From the NCBI GenBank assembly GCA_002329385.1, contig DCTR01000034.1, forward strand, positions 4,308 to 41,333: a DNA stretch of 37,026 nt, read 5' to 3'. Each line of letters begins with the position of its first letter. The first letter of the stretch is position 1. Made by a program: the position numbers and the translations under genes. The notes under the pieces were generated by a model. It worked only from the letters and a program-made list of their open reading frames with translations, was not told the DNA's origin and did not search any database. Origin of the DNA: Candidatus Shapirobacteria bacterium UBA1435 (GTDB taxonomy: Bacteria > Patescibacteriota > Microgenomatia > UBA12405). Below, one piece after another: positions 1 to 8,029 of the stretch.

Positions 1-240
1 TCCACCCTATATTTCCCCAAACTGGCGGTATTCGACAACAATTTACCCGTCACTCCATCATATGAACCGGAATTAGGCCGCCTGTCGCTTAGTCTTACCT
101 CTGGTCATCATCAGATCTATCTCCACTACCAAAACACCCCCATCCGTAACTTATCCAATTATATTTCCCTCATCGCCTGGCTTACCTCTCTAATATATCT
201 ATTCTCCATTTTATGGACCAATCACAGATCCAGGAAATAA
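1..240 (+). CDS. C-terminal end of a YfhO/PTPS_related-like membrane protein (partial)
   Basis: Frame 1 is open from the first base of the window and ends at TAA 238-240, giving 79 residues of a protein whose start lies upstream. It has a beta-rich stretch followed by one hydrophobic segment (about residues 55-73) and a basic tail. The part around NTPIRNLSNYISL closely matches the C-terminus of the membrane protein at 12529-14178 (NTPIRNASNLISL), including a preceding YFP segment. The two are therefore paralogues of the YfhO/PTPS_related (6-pyruvoyl-tetrahydropterin synthase-related) membrane family, thought to act as GT-C-like enzymes or glycan-associated membrane proteins. The flippase gene starts inside this one with a 28-base overlap, so both are probably in one operon. 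The family call rests only on the tail. Confidence 0.75.
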   Translation, partial: STLYFPKLAVFDNNLPVTPSYEPELGRLSLSLTSGHHQIYLHYQNTPIRNLSNYISLIAWLTSLIYLFSILWTNHRSRK

Positions 241-1673
241 AAACCAGGTCAACGTATGGAGTTATTTTTCTTTTTCTCAGAAATATTGGTATTCAAAGTA
301 TCTCCATCATCGGCTTTTTCCTCCTGACCATCCTCCTTGGACCTTCCGAAATTGGTCTCTTTGCCATCGTCGCCGAGTCGGTCAGCATCCTTGGCTATTT
401 TTCTGATATCGGCTTAGCTTCGGCGCTTATTCAGCAAAAAGAAGAAGTCGATAAGCGTGATCTACGCACCACTTTCTTCATCCAACAGCTAATTGTCCTT
501 GCCTTGCTTCTGGCCGTCGCTATTATTTATCCCCAAATTAGCCTCAGAAAAAACTACGGATCAAAGGAAATGTGGATTCTCATCTCTCTATGTTTCGCTT
601 TTTTCACCGCCTCTCTCAAAACCATTCCTTCTGTCCTCCTGGAGAGGAAGCTTAATTTCAAACTTCTATCCTCAATCGACATTATCGAAAATCTGGTTTT
701 TTATCTGGTCGCGGTTATCTTCGCCTTCGTCGGTTTTGGCGGATACTCCTATGCTATTGCCACCTTTTTTCGCAGTTTATTAGGGTTGATTATCATTTAC
801 CTCAAAAGCCCCTGGTCTGTTGGTTTGGCTTTTTCTCTACCGGTTCTAAAAAAACTATTTCGTTTCGGTATACCCTACCAGGTCAATACTCTTATCGCTC
901 TGGCCAAGGACAGGATGTCCAATCTTTTGGTGGCCTCCATTATTGGTCGTGAATCTTTTGGCATTCTCTCTTGGTCACAAAAAGGTCCGCGCATTCCTTT
1001 AAGTTTTACCGATTCTTTAATCAAAGTCTCATTTCCAACCTTTGCCCGTCTCCAGCAGGACAAGTTGCTTCTCAAAAAAACCATTGAAAAAGTCACCTTT
1101 TTCACCGCCTTCTTTACTTTTCCCATGCTTGCAGTAATTTCCGTCACTGCCCCTCACTTTATTTCCTTAATACCCAAATATACCCGATGGACACCGGCCA
1201 TCATTCCCCTCTATCTCTATTCCCTTAGTGCCGCCATTGCTGCCGTCACCACCCCCCTTACCAACCTGTTTAATGCTGTCGGCAAAATCACTACCACCTC
1301 TAAGTTTATGTTGATGTGGACGATCTTGACCTGGATATTTTATCCTTTACTAAGCATAAAATATGGCTATATCGGCACTGCCTCGGCCGCTCTGGTTGTC
1401 GGCTCGAGTTCACTTCTTGTCTGGATCACCGCCAATCGGATGTTTTCGGTAAACATCTTTACTTCAATCTCCAAACCACTTCTATCTAGTCTTTCCATTA
1501 TTATTTTGTCGTTAATCATCAACCGTCTAAACTTAAACCATCTGGCCTCACTTTCTTTAAAACTTTCGGCCTCATTACTTCTTTATCTGCTTATTCATCT
1601 TTTTATATCTGTTAACGAAATCAATTGGCTCAAACAACAACTGGCCGCTCTCTTCCGCCAAAGATCAGCCTGA
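213..1673 (+). CDS. Wzx-like oligosaccharide flippase (MOP superfamily)
   Basis: This is a 486-residue, almost wholly hydrophobic protein, the usual length for Wzx/WzxC/TuaB-type polysaccharide flippases, with about 12-14 membrane segments. The N-terminal part (residues 1-90, with LLGPSEIGLFAIVAE and FSDIGLASALIQQ) has the pattern typical of the polysaccharide_synt family: a first helix pair, then a GLASALIQ-type stretch. Its expected role is to flip undecaprenyl-linked oligosaccharides from the cytoplasmic to the outer face of the membrane. The ATG at 213 lies inside the preceding gene, consistent with translational coupling. The C-terminal tail (residues 470-486) is basic. The next gene starts inside its 3' end. 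Substrate cannot be inferred. Confidence 0.88.
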   Translation: MDQSQIQEIKTRSTYGVIFLFLRNIGIQSISIIGFFLLTILLGPSEIGLFAIVAESVSILGYFSDIGLASALIQQKEEVDKRDLRTTFFIQQLIVLALLLAVAIIYPQISLRKNYGSKEMWILISLCFAFFTASLKTIPSVLLERKLNFKLLSSIDIIENLVFYLVAVIFAFVGFGGYSYAIATFFRSLLGLIIIYLKSPWSVGLAFSLPVLKKLFRFGIPYQVNTLIALAKDRMSNLLVASIIGRESFGILSWSQKGPRIPLSFTDSLIKVSFPTFARLQQDKLLLKKTIEKVTFFTAFFTFPMLAVISVTAPHFISLIPKYTRWTPAIIPLYLYSLSAAIAAVTTPLTNLFNAVGKITTTSKFMLMWTILTWIFYPLLSIKYGYIGTASAALVVGSSSLLVWITANRMFSVNIFTSISKPLLSSLSIIILSLIINRLNLNHLASLSLKLSASLLLYLLIHLFISVNEINWLKQQLAALFRQRSA

Positions 1674-3295
1674 TAACCACCTGGTTTTTTTGTCTTGCCT
1701 GTCTGGTTTTACCCACCATTAGAAGCGGTCTTAACTACCCGTATGGGATCGGTTTTTGGGGTCCTAATGGCCATGATGGCGTCTGGCACTTATCTCTGAT
1801 TAACAACATCACCAATCCTTTCTCTATTGACCTGCCGATGTTTCATGGCGAAAAGCTAACTAACTACCACCCGCTTTTCGATATTTTTCTTGCCCTGGTC
1901 CACCGTCTGACCGGCATTCCCGCTTCCTTACTTCTTTTCCAGGTTTTCCCTGTCGTTTCCTCATCCCTTATCCTCTTTTTAAGTTATCAGTTGGGCAAAT
2001 TGCTTACCGGCAAACATGGCGGTGGTCTTGCTTTGATGTTTATGAACACCTTTGGCTCTTCTCTAGGCTGGATAGTCACCCTATTTCGCTCCGGCCAAAT
2101 CGGCGGCGAGTCGCTCTTTTGGTCGATGCAATCTATTTCCACCCAGCTTAATCCTCCCTACGCCCTCTCCCTAATCATCATTTTGGCTATTTTGCTTCGT
2201 CTGCTGCAAAAACAGCGTTTAAACCTTGTCTACATCTGTCTTCTTGCCTCCCTGCCGATCATCAAAGTCTACTCAGCAGTTGCCGGTTTCTGCTTCTTTT
2301 TCTTTTATATTTGCTTTAGCCGTCAGTGGCTACTTCTAAAGCAGTTTATTCTCGGGCTCGTCCTAAGCGGCTCAATTTTTTTATTTTATAACCCAAAATC
2401 AGCCTCTATGCTTTCTCTCCAACCTTTCTGGTTTCTCGACAGCATGGTCGATAGTCTTGACCGTCTCTATTTGCCTTTTCTTACTGCCATCCGCACCTCC
2501 TCGCAACCTGGAATAATTCGGTTGGTCAAATATCTCATTGTCCAACTTATTGGCTTGACCATCTTTATTGTCGGTAACTATTCCTGGCGTTTGTTGTTCT
2601 TCTCTCGTCTGACAAAAATTACCGCCACCCCTTTCTTCAAGGCAGTTAGCTCCACCGCCATCATCCTTTTTCTTATTCCGCTATTGTTCGTCCAGCACGG
2701 GACTCCCTGGAACACCATCCAGTTTGTCTATTACAGCCTATTTTTAACCAACATTCTTTTTTCTGTCGCCTATACCGATCTAAAGTTGGCTCCATCATCA
2801 AAAATTTTATTACTCTTTTTTATCCTCTTTCCTAACTACGAAACCATAAAAAACTATCTTGGCGATCCGCCACCTTCGTCCATCCATCGTCTCGAAGTTC
2901 CGGCCATCACCTTCCTTCGACAACAACCAAGAGGAGTGGTTTTATCTTATCCTTATGATCCCTACCTTAGGCGAGATATGCCTACCCCTGTTCCTCTCTA
3001 TGCTTACGAAACCACTTCCTATCTCTCGGCATATAGCCAACAGCCTGTCTATTTGGAAGATGAAATGAATTTAAAAAATTCAGGTTACGACTATCAGGGG
3101 CGCCGCCAACAAGCAGTTAAATTTTTCCAACAATTAAACAGATATGAAAATCGGGGTTTTCTATTGAATAATCAGATTGATTACATCTATTTGGTCGACC
3201 GGCAACTAACCAAAACCGATCTGGCCGTCTCTGAGCTTTCGCTTGACAAAATTTTTGACAATCAGTATGTCCAAATATATAAAGTTAACAAATGA
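1625..3295 (+). CDS. GT-C-like multi-membrane protein, probable lipid-linked sugar transferase
   Basis: This is a 556-residue integral membrane protein. A first hydrophobic helix (about residues 15-35) is followed by an outer loop carrying GPNGHDGVWH (residues 46-55), where Asp51 sits where GT-C enzymes keep their acidic catalytic or metal-binding residue. About ten further membrane helices follow, then a soluble C-terminal domain of roughly 130 residues. The only plausible start is TTG at 1625, giving a 49-base overlap with the flippase gene; there is no usable ATG before the first helix. The family looks like the uncharacterised GT39/DUF2298-like membrane proteins common in CPR genomes. The last 40 bases contain a strong promoter for the next gene. 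The transferase activity is inferred from topology and the acidic loop. Confidence 0.65.
   Translation: MAQTTTGRSLPPKISLITTWFFCLACLVLPTIRSGLNYPYGIGFWGPNGHDGVWHLSLINNITNPFSIDLPMFHGEKLTNYHPLFDIFLALVHRLTGIPASLLLFQVFPVVSSSLILFLSYQLGKLLTGKHGGGLALMFMNTFGSSLGWIVTLFRSGQIGGESLFWSMQSISTQLNPPYALSLIIILAILLRLLQKQRLNLVYICLLASLPIIKVYSAVAGFCFFFFYICFSRQWLLLKQFILGLVLSGSIFLFYNPKSASMLSLQPFWFLDSMVDSLDRLYLPFLTAIRTSSQPGIIRLVKYLIVQLIGLTIFIVGNYSWRLLFFSRLTKITATPFFKAVSSTAIILFLIPLLFVQHGTPWNTIQFVYYSLFLTNILFSVAYTDLKLAPSSKILLLFFILFPNYETIKNYLGDPPPSSIHRLEVPAITFLRQQPRGVVLSYPYDPYLRRDMPTPVPLYAYETTSYLSAYSQQPVYLEDEMNLKNSGYDYQGRRQQAVKFFQQLNRYENRGFLLNNQIDYIYLVDRQLTKTDLAVSELSLDKIFDNQYVQIYKVNK
3255..3283 (+). promoter_or_regulatory. 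Sigma-70-type promoter for the GT2/GT4 run starting at 3314
   Basis: TTGACA at 3255-3260 is a perfect -35 box and is followed by exactly 17 bases and TATAAA at 3278-3283. Predicted transcription would begin near 3290, giving a leader of about 24 bases before the ATG at 3314. The promoter lies inside the 3' end of the preceding coding region. A second candidate, an extended -10 (TGATAAAAT, 3293-3301), lies closer to the start. No Shine-Dalgarno sequence is visible before 3314. Confidence 0.6.
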
Positions 3296-3313
3296 TAAAA
3301 TATTCCTAACTTT

Positions 3314-4249
3314 ATGAAAAATAAAAATACGGTTTCCGTTATCATTAATGTCCGTAACGAGGCGGAAAATCTCTCTCACTGTCTAAAATCAGTCAAGGGC
3401 TTTGCTGATGAAGTCATCGTCGTCGACATGCACTCTACCGACAATAGCTATCAGGTGGCCACTAGCTTTGGTGCCAAGGTCTTCCCTTACCGCTGGATGA
3501 AAGTTGTCGAGCCGGCTAGAAACTTCGCCATCTCCAAGGCCAGCTCCCGCTGGGTCCTTATTCTTGACCCTGACGAACGCGTCGGCAGATCACTAAAAAA
3601 AGAACTCAAAAGGATCACTCTCCGCTCCGACATCGACTATGTAAAGATTCCCCGCATGAACTACATCTTCGGCAAATGGATGCGCCATGCCAACTGCTGG
3701 CCTGACTATTTAATTCGATTTTTTAAAAAAGGATCAATCACCTGGAAAAAAGAAATCCACAGTCAACCGGTCACTAAAGGCAACGGCATTACCCTTCTCG
3801 ACTCCGACAAGCTTGCCATTAAGCACACTAACTATACTACTGTCACTCAATTTATTCAGCGGGCGATTCGCTACAGCAGCGTCAAAGCCGAAGAACTTCA
3901 ACACCAGGAATACAAGCTCAAAACAAGCGATCTCATTTTGAAACCCGTCCAGGAGTTTAACAGTCGTTTCTTTGCCGGCGAAGGTTACAAAGACGGCATG
4001 CATGGACTTGTCTTTTCTCTTCTTCAGTCGCTTTGTGAAGCTTTAATTTACATCCGTCTCTGGGAGAAACAGGGTAAACTCGACAAGCCGATTGCCAAAG
4101 AATCCTTTGTCTCCGCCTCCCAGGAAACGGCCTATGAATATGATCACTGGTTCACCAAATACTACCTCAACGTCTACTCACCTTTTTTTCTCAAAAAAGT
4201 CGTTGTCCGGATCAGGCATTTCTTTTTTAGGCTTACCAAGGAATTTTAG
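3314..4249 (+). CDS. GT2 family glycosyltransferase, WaaE/KdtX-like
   Basis: This 311-residue protein starts directly with a GT-A fold: VSVIINVRNEAENL (residues 7-20), the nucleotide-binding DMHSTD (38-43) and the metal-binding DPDERV (85-90). This spacing and the NEAENL, WMK and DPDE motifs match WaaE/KdtX-like family 2 enzymes, which add a hexose to lipid-linked or lipopolysaccharide-core acceptors. The C-terminal half has weak hydrophobic helices, suggesting peripheral membrane attachment, and ends in a basic tail. An 18-base gap and a strong promoter precede it, so it begins its own transcription unit while remaining in line with the upstream genes. The donor sugar and acceptor cannot be told from the sequence. 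Confidence 0.88.
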   Translation: MKNKNTVSVIINVRNEAENLSHCLKSVKGFADEVIVVDMHSTDNSYQVATSFGAKVFPYRWMKVVEPARNFAISKASSRWVLILDPDERVGRSLKKELKRITLRSDIDYVKIPRMNYIFGKWMRHANCWPDYLIRFFKKGSITWKKEIHSQPVTKGNGITLLDSDKLAIKHTNYTTVTQFIQRAIRYSSVKAEELQHQEYKLKTSDLILKPVQEFNSRFFAGEGYKDGMHGLVFSLLQSLCEALIYIRLWEKQGKLDKPIAKESFVSASQETAYEYDHWFTKYYLNVYSPFFLKKVVVRIRHFFFRLTKEF

Positions 4250-4253
4250 CCCT

Positions 4254-5183
4254 ATGGTTAAGGTAAAAATAATCGTCCTAAACTGGAACCAGCCAAAATA
4301 CACCATCGACACCGTCAAATCTCTCCTTTCTATCAATCGTCGCCATTTTGATTTCCATATCTATCTGGTTGATAACGGTTCCACCGACGACTCTTTCGCC
4401 GCCTTCGCCTCCCAATATGCCTCCAATCCCAAAATTACCCTTTTGGAAACAAATCAAAATCTTGGCTACGTTGGCGGAAATAACTATGCCCTGGTTCACT
4501 CTTCACCTAACTACGATTATGCTCTTCTCTGCAACAATGATATCCATGTCCACCCCGACTTCCTCACCCACTTGGTTCACGCCGCTTCCGCCGCCATAAA
4601 ACCGTCTATTGTCGGTCCAAAAATATATTTTGCCAAGGGCTTTGAGTATCATCGGGATCGCTATCGTCCTTCCGATTTAGGCCGGGTAATCTGGTCTGCC
4701 GGCGGCAAGATGGACTGGCAAAACCTCATTGGCGGCAACATCGGCATTGATGAAGTTGATCGTGGTCAATACGATCAAGCCTCGTCGGGTGTCGACTTTA
4801 TCGTCGGTTGTTGCTTTCTAATCCCTAAATTCATTATCGATAAGATCGGCCTTTTGGATGACAGTTATTTTATGTATCTCGAAGATGCCGATTACTGCCA
4901 ACGGGCTAAGTCTGCTGGCTTTGGTCTTATTTATTACCCCAAGTCGGTCATCTGGCACCTAAACTCGGGGTCGTCAAGCGCCGGCAGTGCTCTTCACGAC
5001 TATTTCCTCACCCGCAATCGGTTGATTTTTGGTTACAAATACGCCTCCTTGAGGACCAAACTTGCTCTTGCTCGTCAGTCTTTGAAAATTCTTTTTACTT
5101 CTCCCTCTTCCTGGCAAAAACAGGCTGTTAAAGATTTTTACCTCAAAAACCTGGGTAAAGGATCATGGGCCAAAAAAACATAA
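4254..5183 (+). CDS. GT2 family glycosyltransferase, rhamnosyltransferase-like
   Basis: I chose ATG 4254, four bases after the preceding stop, because the GT-A fold begins at once (VKIIVLNWNQPKYT). A longer in-frame start at 4092 would add 54 residues translated out of frame from the upstream gene. The 309-residue product has DNGSTD (residues 40-45), NLGYVGGNNYAL (69-80), a metal-binding NND (94-96) and a later LEDADYCQRAKSAGF segment. This set is typical of the WcaA/rhamnosyltransferase branch of GT2. A weak purine-rich AAGGA lies about 11 bases upstream. The enzyme probably works in the cytoplasm on a lipid-linked glycan; the sugar is unknown. Confidence 0.9.
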   Translation: MVKVKIIVLNWNQPKYTIDTVKSLLSINRRHFDFHIYLVDNGSTDDSFAAFASQYASNPKITLLETNQNLGYVGGNNYALVHSSPNYDYALLCNNDIHVHPDFLTHLVHAASAAIKPSIVGPKIYFAKGFEYHRDRYRPSDLGRVIWSAGGKMDWQNLIGGNIGIDEVDRGQYDQASSGVDFIVGCCFLIPKFIIDKIGLLDDSYFMYLEDADYCQRAKSAGFGLIYYPKSVIWHLNSGSSSAGSALHDYFLTRNRLIFGYKYASLRTKLALARQSLKILFTSPSSWQKQAVKDFYLKNLGKGSWAKKT

Positions 5184-6004
5184 TCGGACTATCCGTCATC
5201 ATTATTGCCGGCAACGAGGAAAAAATGATTGCCGACTGCCTTCGCAGTTGTCTTTGGGCGGATGAATTGGTTTTAGTCGCAGCTAACTCTACCGATAAAA
5301 CTGTCTCCATTGCCCAAAAAGTCGCCGGTAAAAAACTTGTTATCCGTCGCACTTTTGATGAATACAACAAAAATTTCTCCCGTTGGCGAAACCTCGGCTG
5401 GCGGGCTTCTTCTGGTCGATGGTTACTGTATGTTGACGCTGATGAACGCGTCACCTCCAATCTCCATCGCCAAATCAATAAAATCATCCTCTCTCCAATC
5501 AAAAGCCATAAATCATATTACGCCATCCCCCGTCAAAATCACTATTTGGGAAAACGTGTCCGGTTTGGCGGGTCCTACCCTGACTATGTCAAGAGGCTTT
5601 TCTACCGTCCTGACTTTTCCGGCTTTTCTGGTATTCTCCACGAGGAACCAAAAGTTAACGGTCAGATGGGGTATCTGGCTGGTCATCTTCGTCACTTCAC
5701 CCATCGTGATCTAACATCGATGCTTCAAAAGACCATCGCCTGGACCGATGTTGAGGCTAAAAATCTTTATCTCCACCATCATCCGCCGGTCGTCTGGTGG
5801 CGTTTTATCAGGATGATGTTGACTAAATTTTTCCAACGGCTAATTTCTCAACAGATGTGGAGAGACGGCACTGTCGGCTGGATTTCCGTCATCTTTGAAA
5901 CCTTTGATACTTTCATCATTTATGCCCGTCTCTGGGAATTGCAACAGCAAAATAATAAAATTAACCATGACAAAAAAAGTCGCCATCTACGACCCCTACC
6001 TTAA
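5165..6004 (+). CDS. GT2 family glycosyltransferase, WaaE-like, altered nucleotide-binding motif
   Basis: The 279-residue protein resembles the GT2 encoded at 3314: GLSVIIIAGNEEKMI (residues 8-22), AANSTDKT (39-46), RNLGW, then DADERV (91-96), with an RLWEL-type C-terminal end also shared with 19184. It is paralogous to both. The nucleotide-binding motif reads AANSTD where most relatives have DSGSTD or DMHSTD, so the first aspartate is missing, although the DADE metal site is intact. ATG 5165 overlaps the upstream gene by 19 bases and is preceded by AAAGGA. The last residues are read through the start of the next gene and are probably not conserved. Function as an active transferase is likely but less sure than for its neighbours. 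Confidence 0.85.
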   Translation: MGQKNIIGLSVIIIAGNEEKMIADCLRSCLWADELVLVAANSTDKTVSIAQKVAGKKLVIRRTFDEYNKNFSRWRNLGWRASSGRWLLYVDADERVTSNLHRQINKIILSPIKSHKSYYAIPRQNHYLGKRVRFGGSYPDYVKRLFYRPDFSGFSGILHEEPKVNGQMGYLAGHLRHFTHRDLTSMLQKTIAWTDVEAKNLYLHHHPPVVWWRFIRMMLTKFFQRLISQQMWRDGTVGWISVIFETFDTFIIYARLWELQQQNNKINHDKKSRHLRPLP

Positions 6005-7154
6005 CACTCTTGGGGGAGGGGAGAGGTATTGCCTCACTGTCGCCGAAACCATGCTCTCTCAAGGTTGGCAAGTTGACCTTTTTTGGTCAAGGGATCAGGC
6101 CATTATTAACCAGGCCGAAAAACGTTTCCATCTCAATCTTCAGGGACTAAGCCTTGTTCCAGACGTTTTTCATATCGCTCCCGTCCAACTTGATCTTATC
6201 AGTGAAAGCCCGGAGTCAATCGCCAACCAAACCAATCTTCCCGCCCAAGCTCAAAATATTCTTCATCGTCTCAAAAGGTTTTTCCGTAAAATCAGCGTTA
6301 CTAGACAATACGATATCATCTTTTACTTGAGTGACGGCAGTATCCCTTTTCTATTCTCTAAAAAAAACTATCTCCACGTTCAGGTCCCTTTTCCGGCAGC
6401 CAACGAAACCTTTCTCCAGCGCCTCACCAAACCAGCCAAACTGCTTTTGATCAAAAAAGTAATCTGTAATTCGGAGTTTACCCAAAGATTTGCCATTAAA
6501 ACTATTGGCGACAAAACAAAGGTCGTTTATCCTCCCGTCGACATTGAAAACTTCGCTCCTTCTTCTTCTAAAGACAACGTTATTATCACTGTTGGCCGTT
6601 TTGACAATCTCCTCAACGCCAAGAAACAGGACGTCCTTATCGAATGTTTTAAAAATTTATACCCGAAATATGGCCAGGGCTGGAAAATGGTCCTCGCCGG
6701 CGGCAGCACCAAAGCGCCCGAAGACAATTTATTCCTCTCCCTCCTCCAACGCCAGTCAAAAGGTTATCCGATCGAGTTTTTTGTCAACCCCGATTTTTCT
6801 CTCCTCCAGAGACTTTACTCCCGATCTAAAATCTATTGGCATGCCGCTGGCTATGGTGTTGATGAAAATTTAGCTCCACAAAATACCGAACATTTTGGCA
6901 TGACCGTCGTCGAGGCAATGTCTTCCGGCTGTGTACCTCTCGTTGTCGCCAAAGGCGGACTCCCCGAAATAGTTAACGATTCGCAAAATGGCTTCCTTTG
7001 GAATAATCCACAGGATTTAATTGATAAAACCAAAAAATTGGCTCAGGACGAACAACTCCTTCAAACCTTATCTGCCAACGCCCAAAATTCTGTTGGCCAA
7101 TTTTCCAAAAAATCATTTTCCCAAACCATCATTGATCTTTTTGAACAACCATGA
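5967..7154 (+). CDS. GT4 family glycosyltransferase, ALG2/ALG11-like
   Basis: ATG 5967 gives a 395-residue protein starting at the Rossmann strand (KKVAIYDPYLNTLGGGERYCLTVAE). An upstream in-frame ATG at 5895 would add 24 residues with no homologous character. GGGER (16-20) is the acceptor-side loop of GT-B enzymes, and TEHFGMTVVEAMSSG contains the EX7E motif (Glu308, Glu316) of GT4 retaining transferases. The TVGRFD segment (208-213) marks the second Rossmann domain. GGGERYC and EHFGMTVVEAMSSG resemble mannosyltransferases of the ALG2/ALG11 type. It overlaps the preceding GT2 gene by 38 bases and the next gene by ATGA. A role in extending a lipid-linked glycan is inferred. Confidence 0.9.
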   Translation: MTKKVAIYDPYLNTLGGGERYCLTVAETMLSQGWQVDLFWSRDQAIINQAEKRFHLNLQGLSLVPDVFHIAPVQLDLISESPESIANQTNLPAQAQNILHRLKRFFRKISVTRQYDIIFYLSDGSIPFLFSKKNYLHVQVPFPAANETFLQRLTKPAKLLLIKKVICNSEFTQRFAIKTIGDKTKVVYPPVDIENFAPSSSKDNVIITVGRFDNLLNAKKQDVLIECFKNLYPKYGQGWKMVLAGGSTKAPEDNLFLSLLQRQSKGYPIEFFVNPDFSLLQRLYSRSKIYWHAAGYGVDENLAPQNTEHFGMTVVEAMSSGCVPLVVAKGGLPEIVNDSQNGFLWNNPQDLIDKTKKLAQDEQLLQTLSANAQNSVGQFSKKSFSQTIIDLFEQP

Positions 7155-8029
7155 AAATCTCTGTCATTGTCACCAATTGGAATGGGATAAAACTTCTCAA
7201 AAAATACCTTGAATCGGTCATCGTCAATAGCCAACCGGCTGGAGAAATAATTTTGGCCGACGATTGTTCCCAAGATGACAGTCTCGACTATGCCGCATCT
7301 CTCCAAAAAAAATATCCCCAGCTAAAGATTATTTCCCGCAAAGAAAACCTTGGCTTTGGCGCCAACTCCAACGACGCTGTCCGCCAATCAATTGGCGACT
7401 ATGTTGTCTTGCTTAATAGCGATATTCGCACCTACCCTGGCTATCTTTTGCCATCGATCAAACATTTTCGTGATCCCAAAATCTTCGGCGTTGGTTTTTG
7501 CGAGGTTGGTCGGGAAAATTGGGCTAGGATATTTTGGAAGCAAGGTTACCTTCAATATGAACCGGGTACCCCGATTAACCAAACCCATATTTCCGCTTGG
7601 CTTTCCGGCGGCAGCTCCATCATCAACAAAGCCGCCTTTCTTAAACTCGGCGGATTCGATCACATCTATTCACCCTTTTACTCCGAAGATCTGGATCTCG
7701 GCTATCGTGCCTGGAAATCAGGTTACCGTATTCTTTGGGAACCGAAATGTCGCATTGAACACCGCCACGAGGCCACGACCTCCCGCTTCCCCAGGCGATT
7801 CCTTGAATATGTCAAAGAACGCAATCGACTATTGACGGTCTGGCGCAATATCGAAGATTCCGCCCTTCTGCGCTCAAACCGCCTAGCCTTGTTTACCAGG
7901 GTTATTTCCGGTCCCAATTATCTAAAAATTATTTTTGCCGCCAAGCGTCAACTTAAAAAATACCCGCCTCCAATCGTCTTCCCTGTTTTAAATGACCAAC
8001 AAATCCTCAAACTTTTTTCCCATCCTTAA
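7151..8029 (+). CDS. GT2 family glycosyltransferase, WcaA/rhamnosyltransferase-like
   Basis: This 292-residue GT-A protein carries ISVIVTNWNG (residues 3-12), the nucleotide-binding DDCSQDDS (37-44), ENLGFGANSNDAV (65-77) and a metal-binding NSD (89-91). A later SGGSSIINKAAFLKLGGFD and SEDLDLGYRAW segment is the usual acceptor or catalytic region of this GT2 branch. The start codon overlaps the previous stop as ATGA, the classic translational-coupling arrangement. The gene ends the first plus-strand run: its TAA stop shares bases with the stop of the convergent gene (TTAA, 8026-8029). Cytoplasmic glycan assembly is likely; the sugar is unknown. Confidence 0.9.
   Translation: MKISVIVTNWNGIKLLKKYLESVIVNSQPAGEIILADDCSQDDSLDYAASLQKKYPQLKIISRKENLGFGANSNDAVRQSIGDYVVLLNSDIRTYPGYLLPSIKHFRDPKIFGVGFCEVGRENWARIFWKQGYLQYEPGTPINQTHISAWLSGGSSIINKAAFLKLGGFDHIYSPFYSEDLDLGYRAWKSGYRILWEPKCRIEHRHEATTSRFPRRFLEYVKERNRLLTVWRNIEDSALLRSNRLALFTRVISGPNYLKIIFAAKRQLKKYPPPIVFPVLNDQQILKLFSHP

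Noticed and set aside
7350..7835. 161-codon open frame on the plus strand inside the GT2 gene at 7151
   Set aside because: It overlaps a GT2 gene with intact motifs in another frame, and its composition (many Pro, Ser, Thr) is that of an out-of-frame shadow of a C-rich strand.
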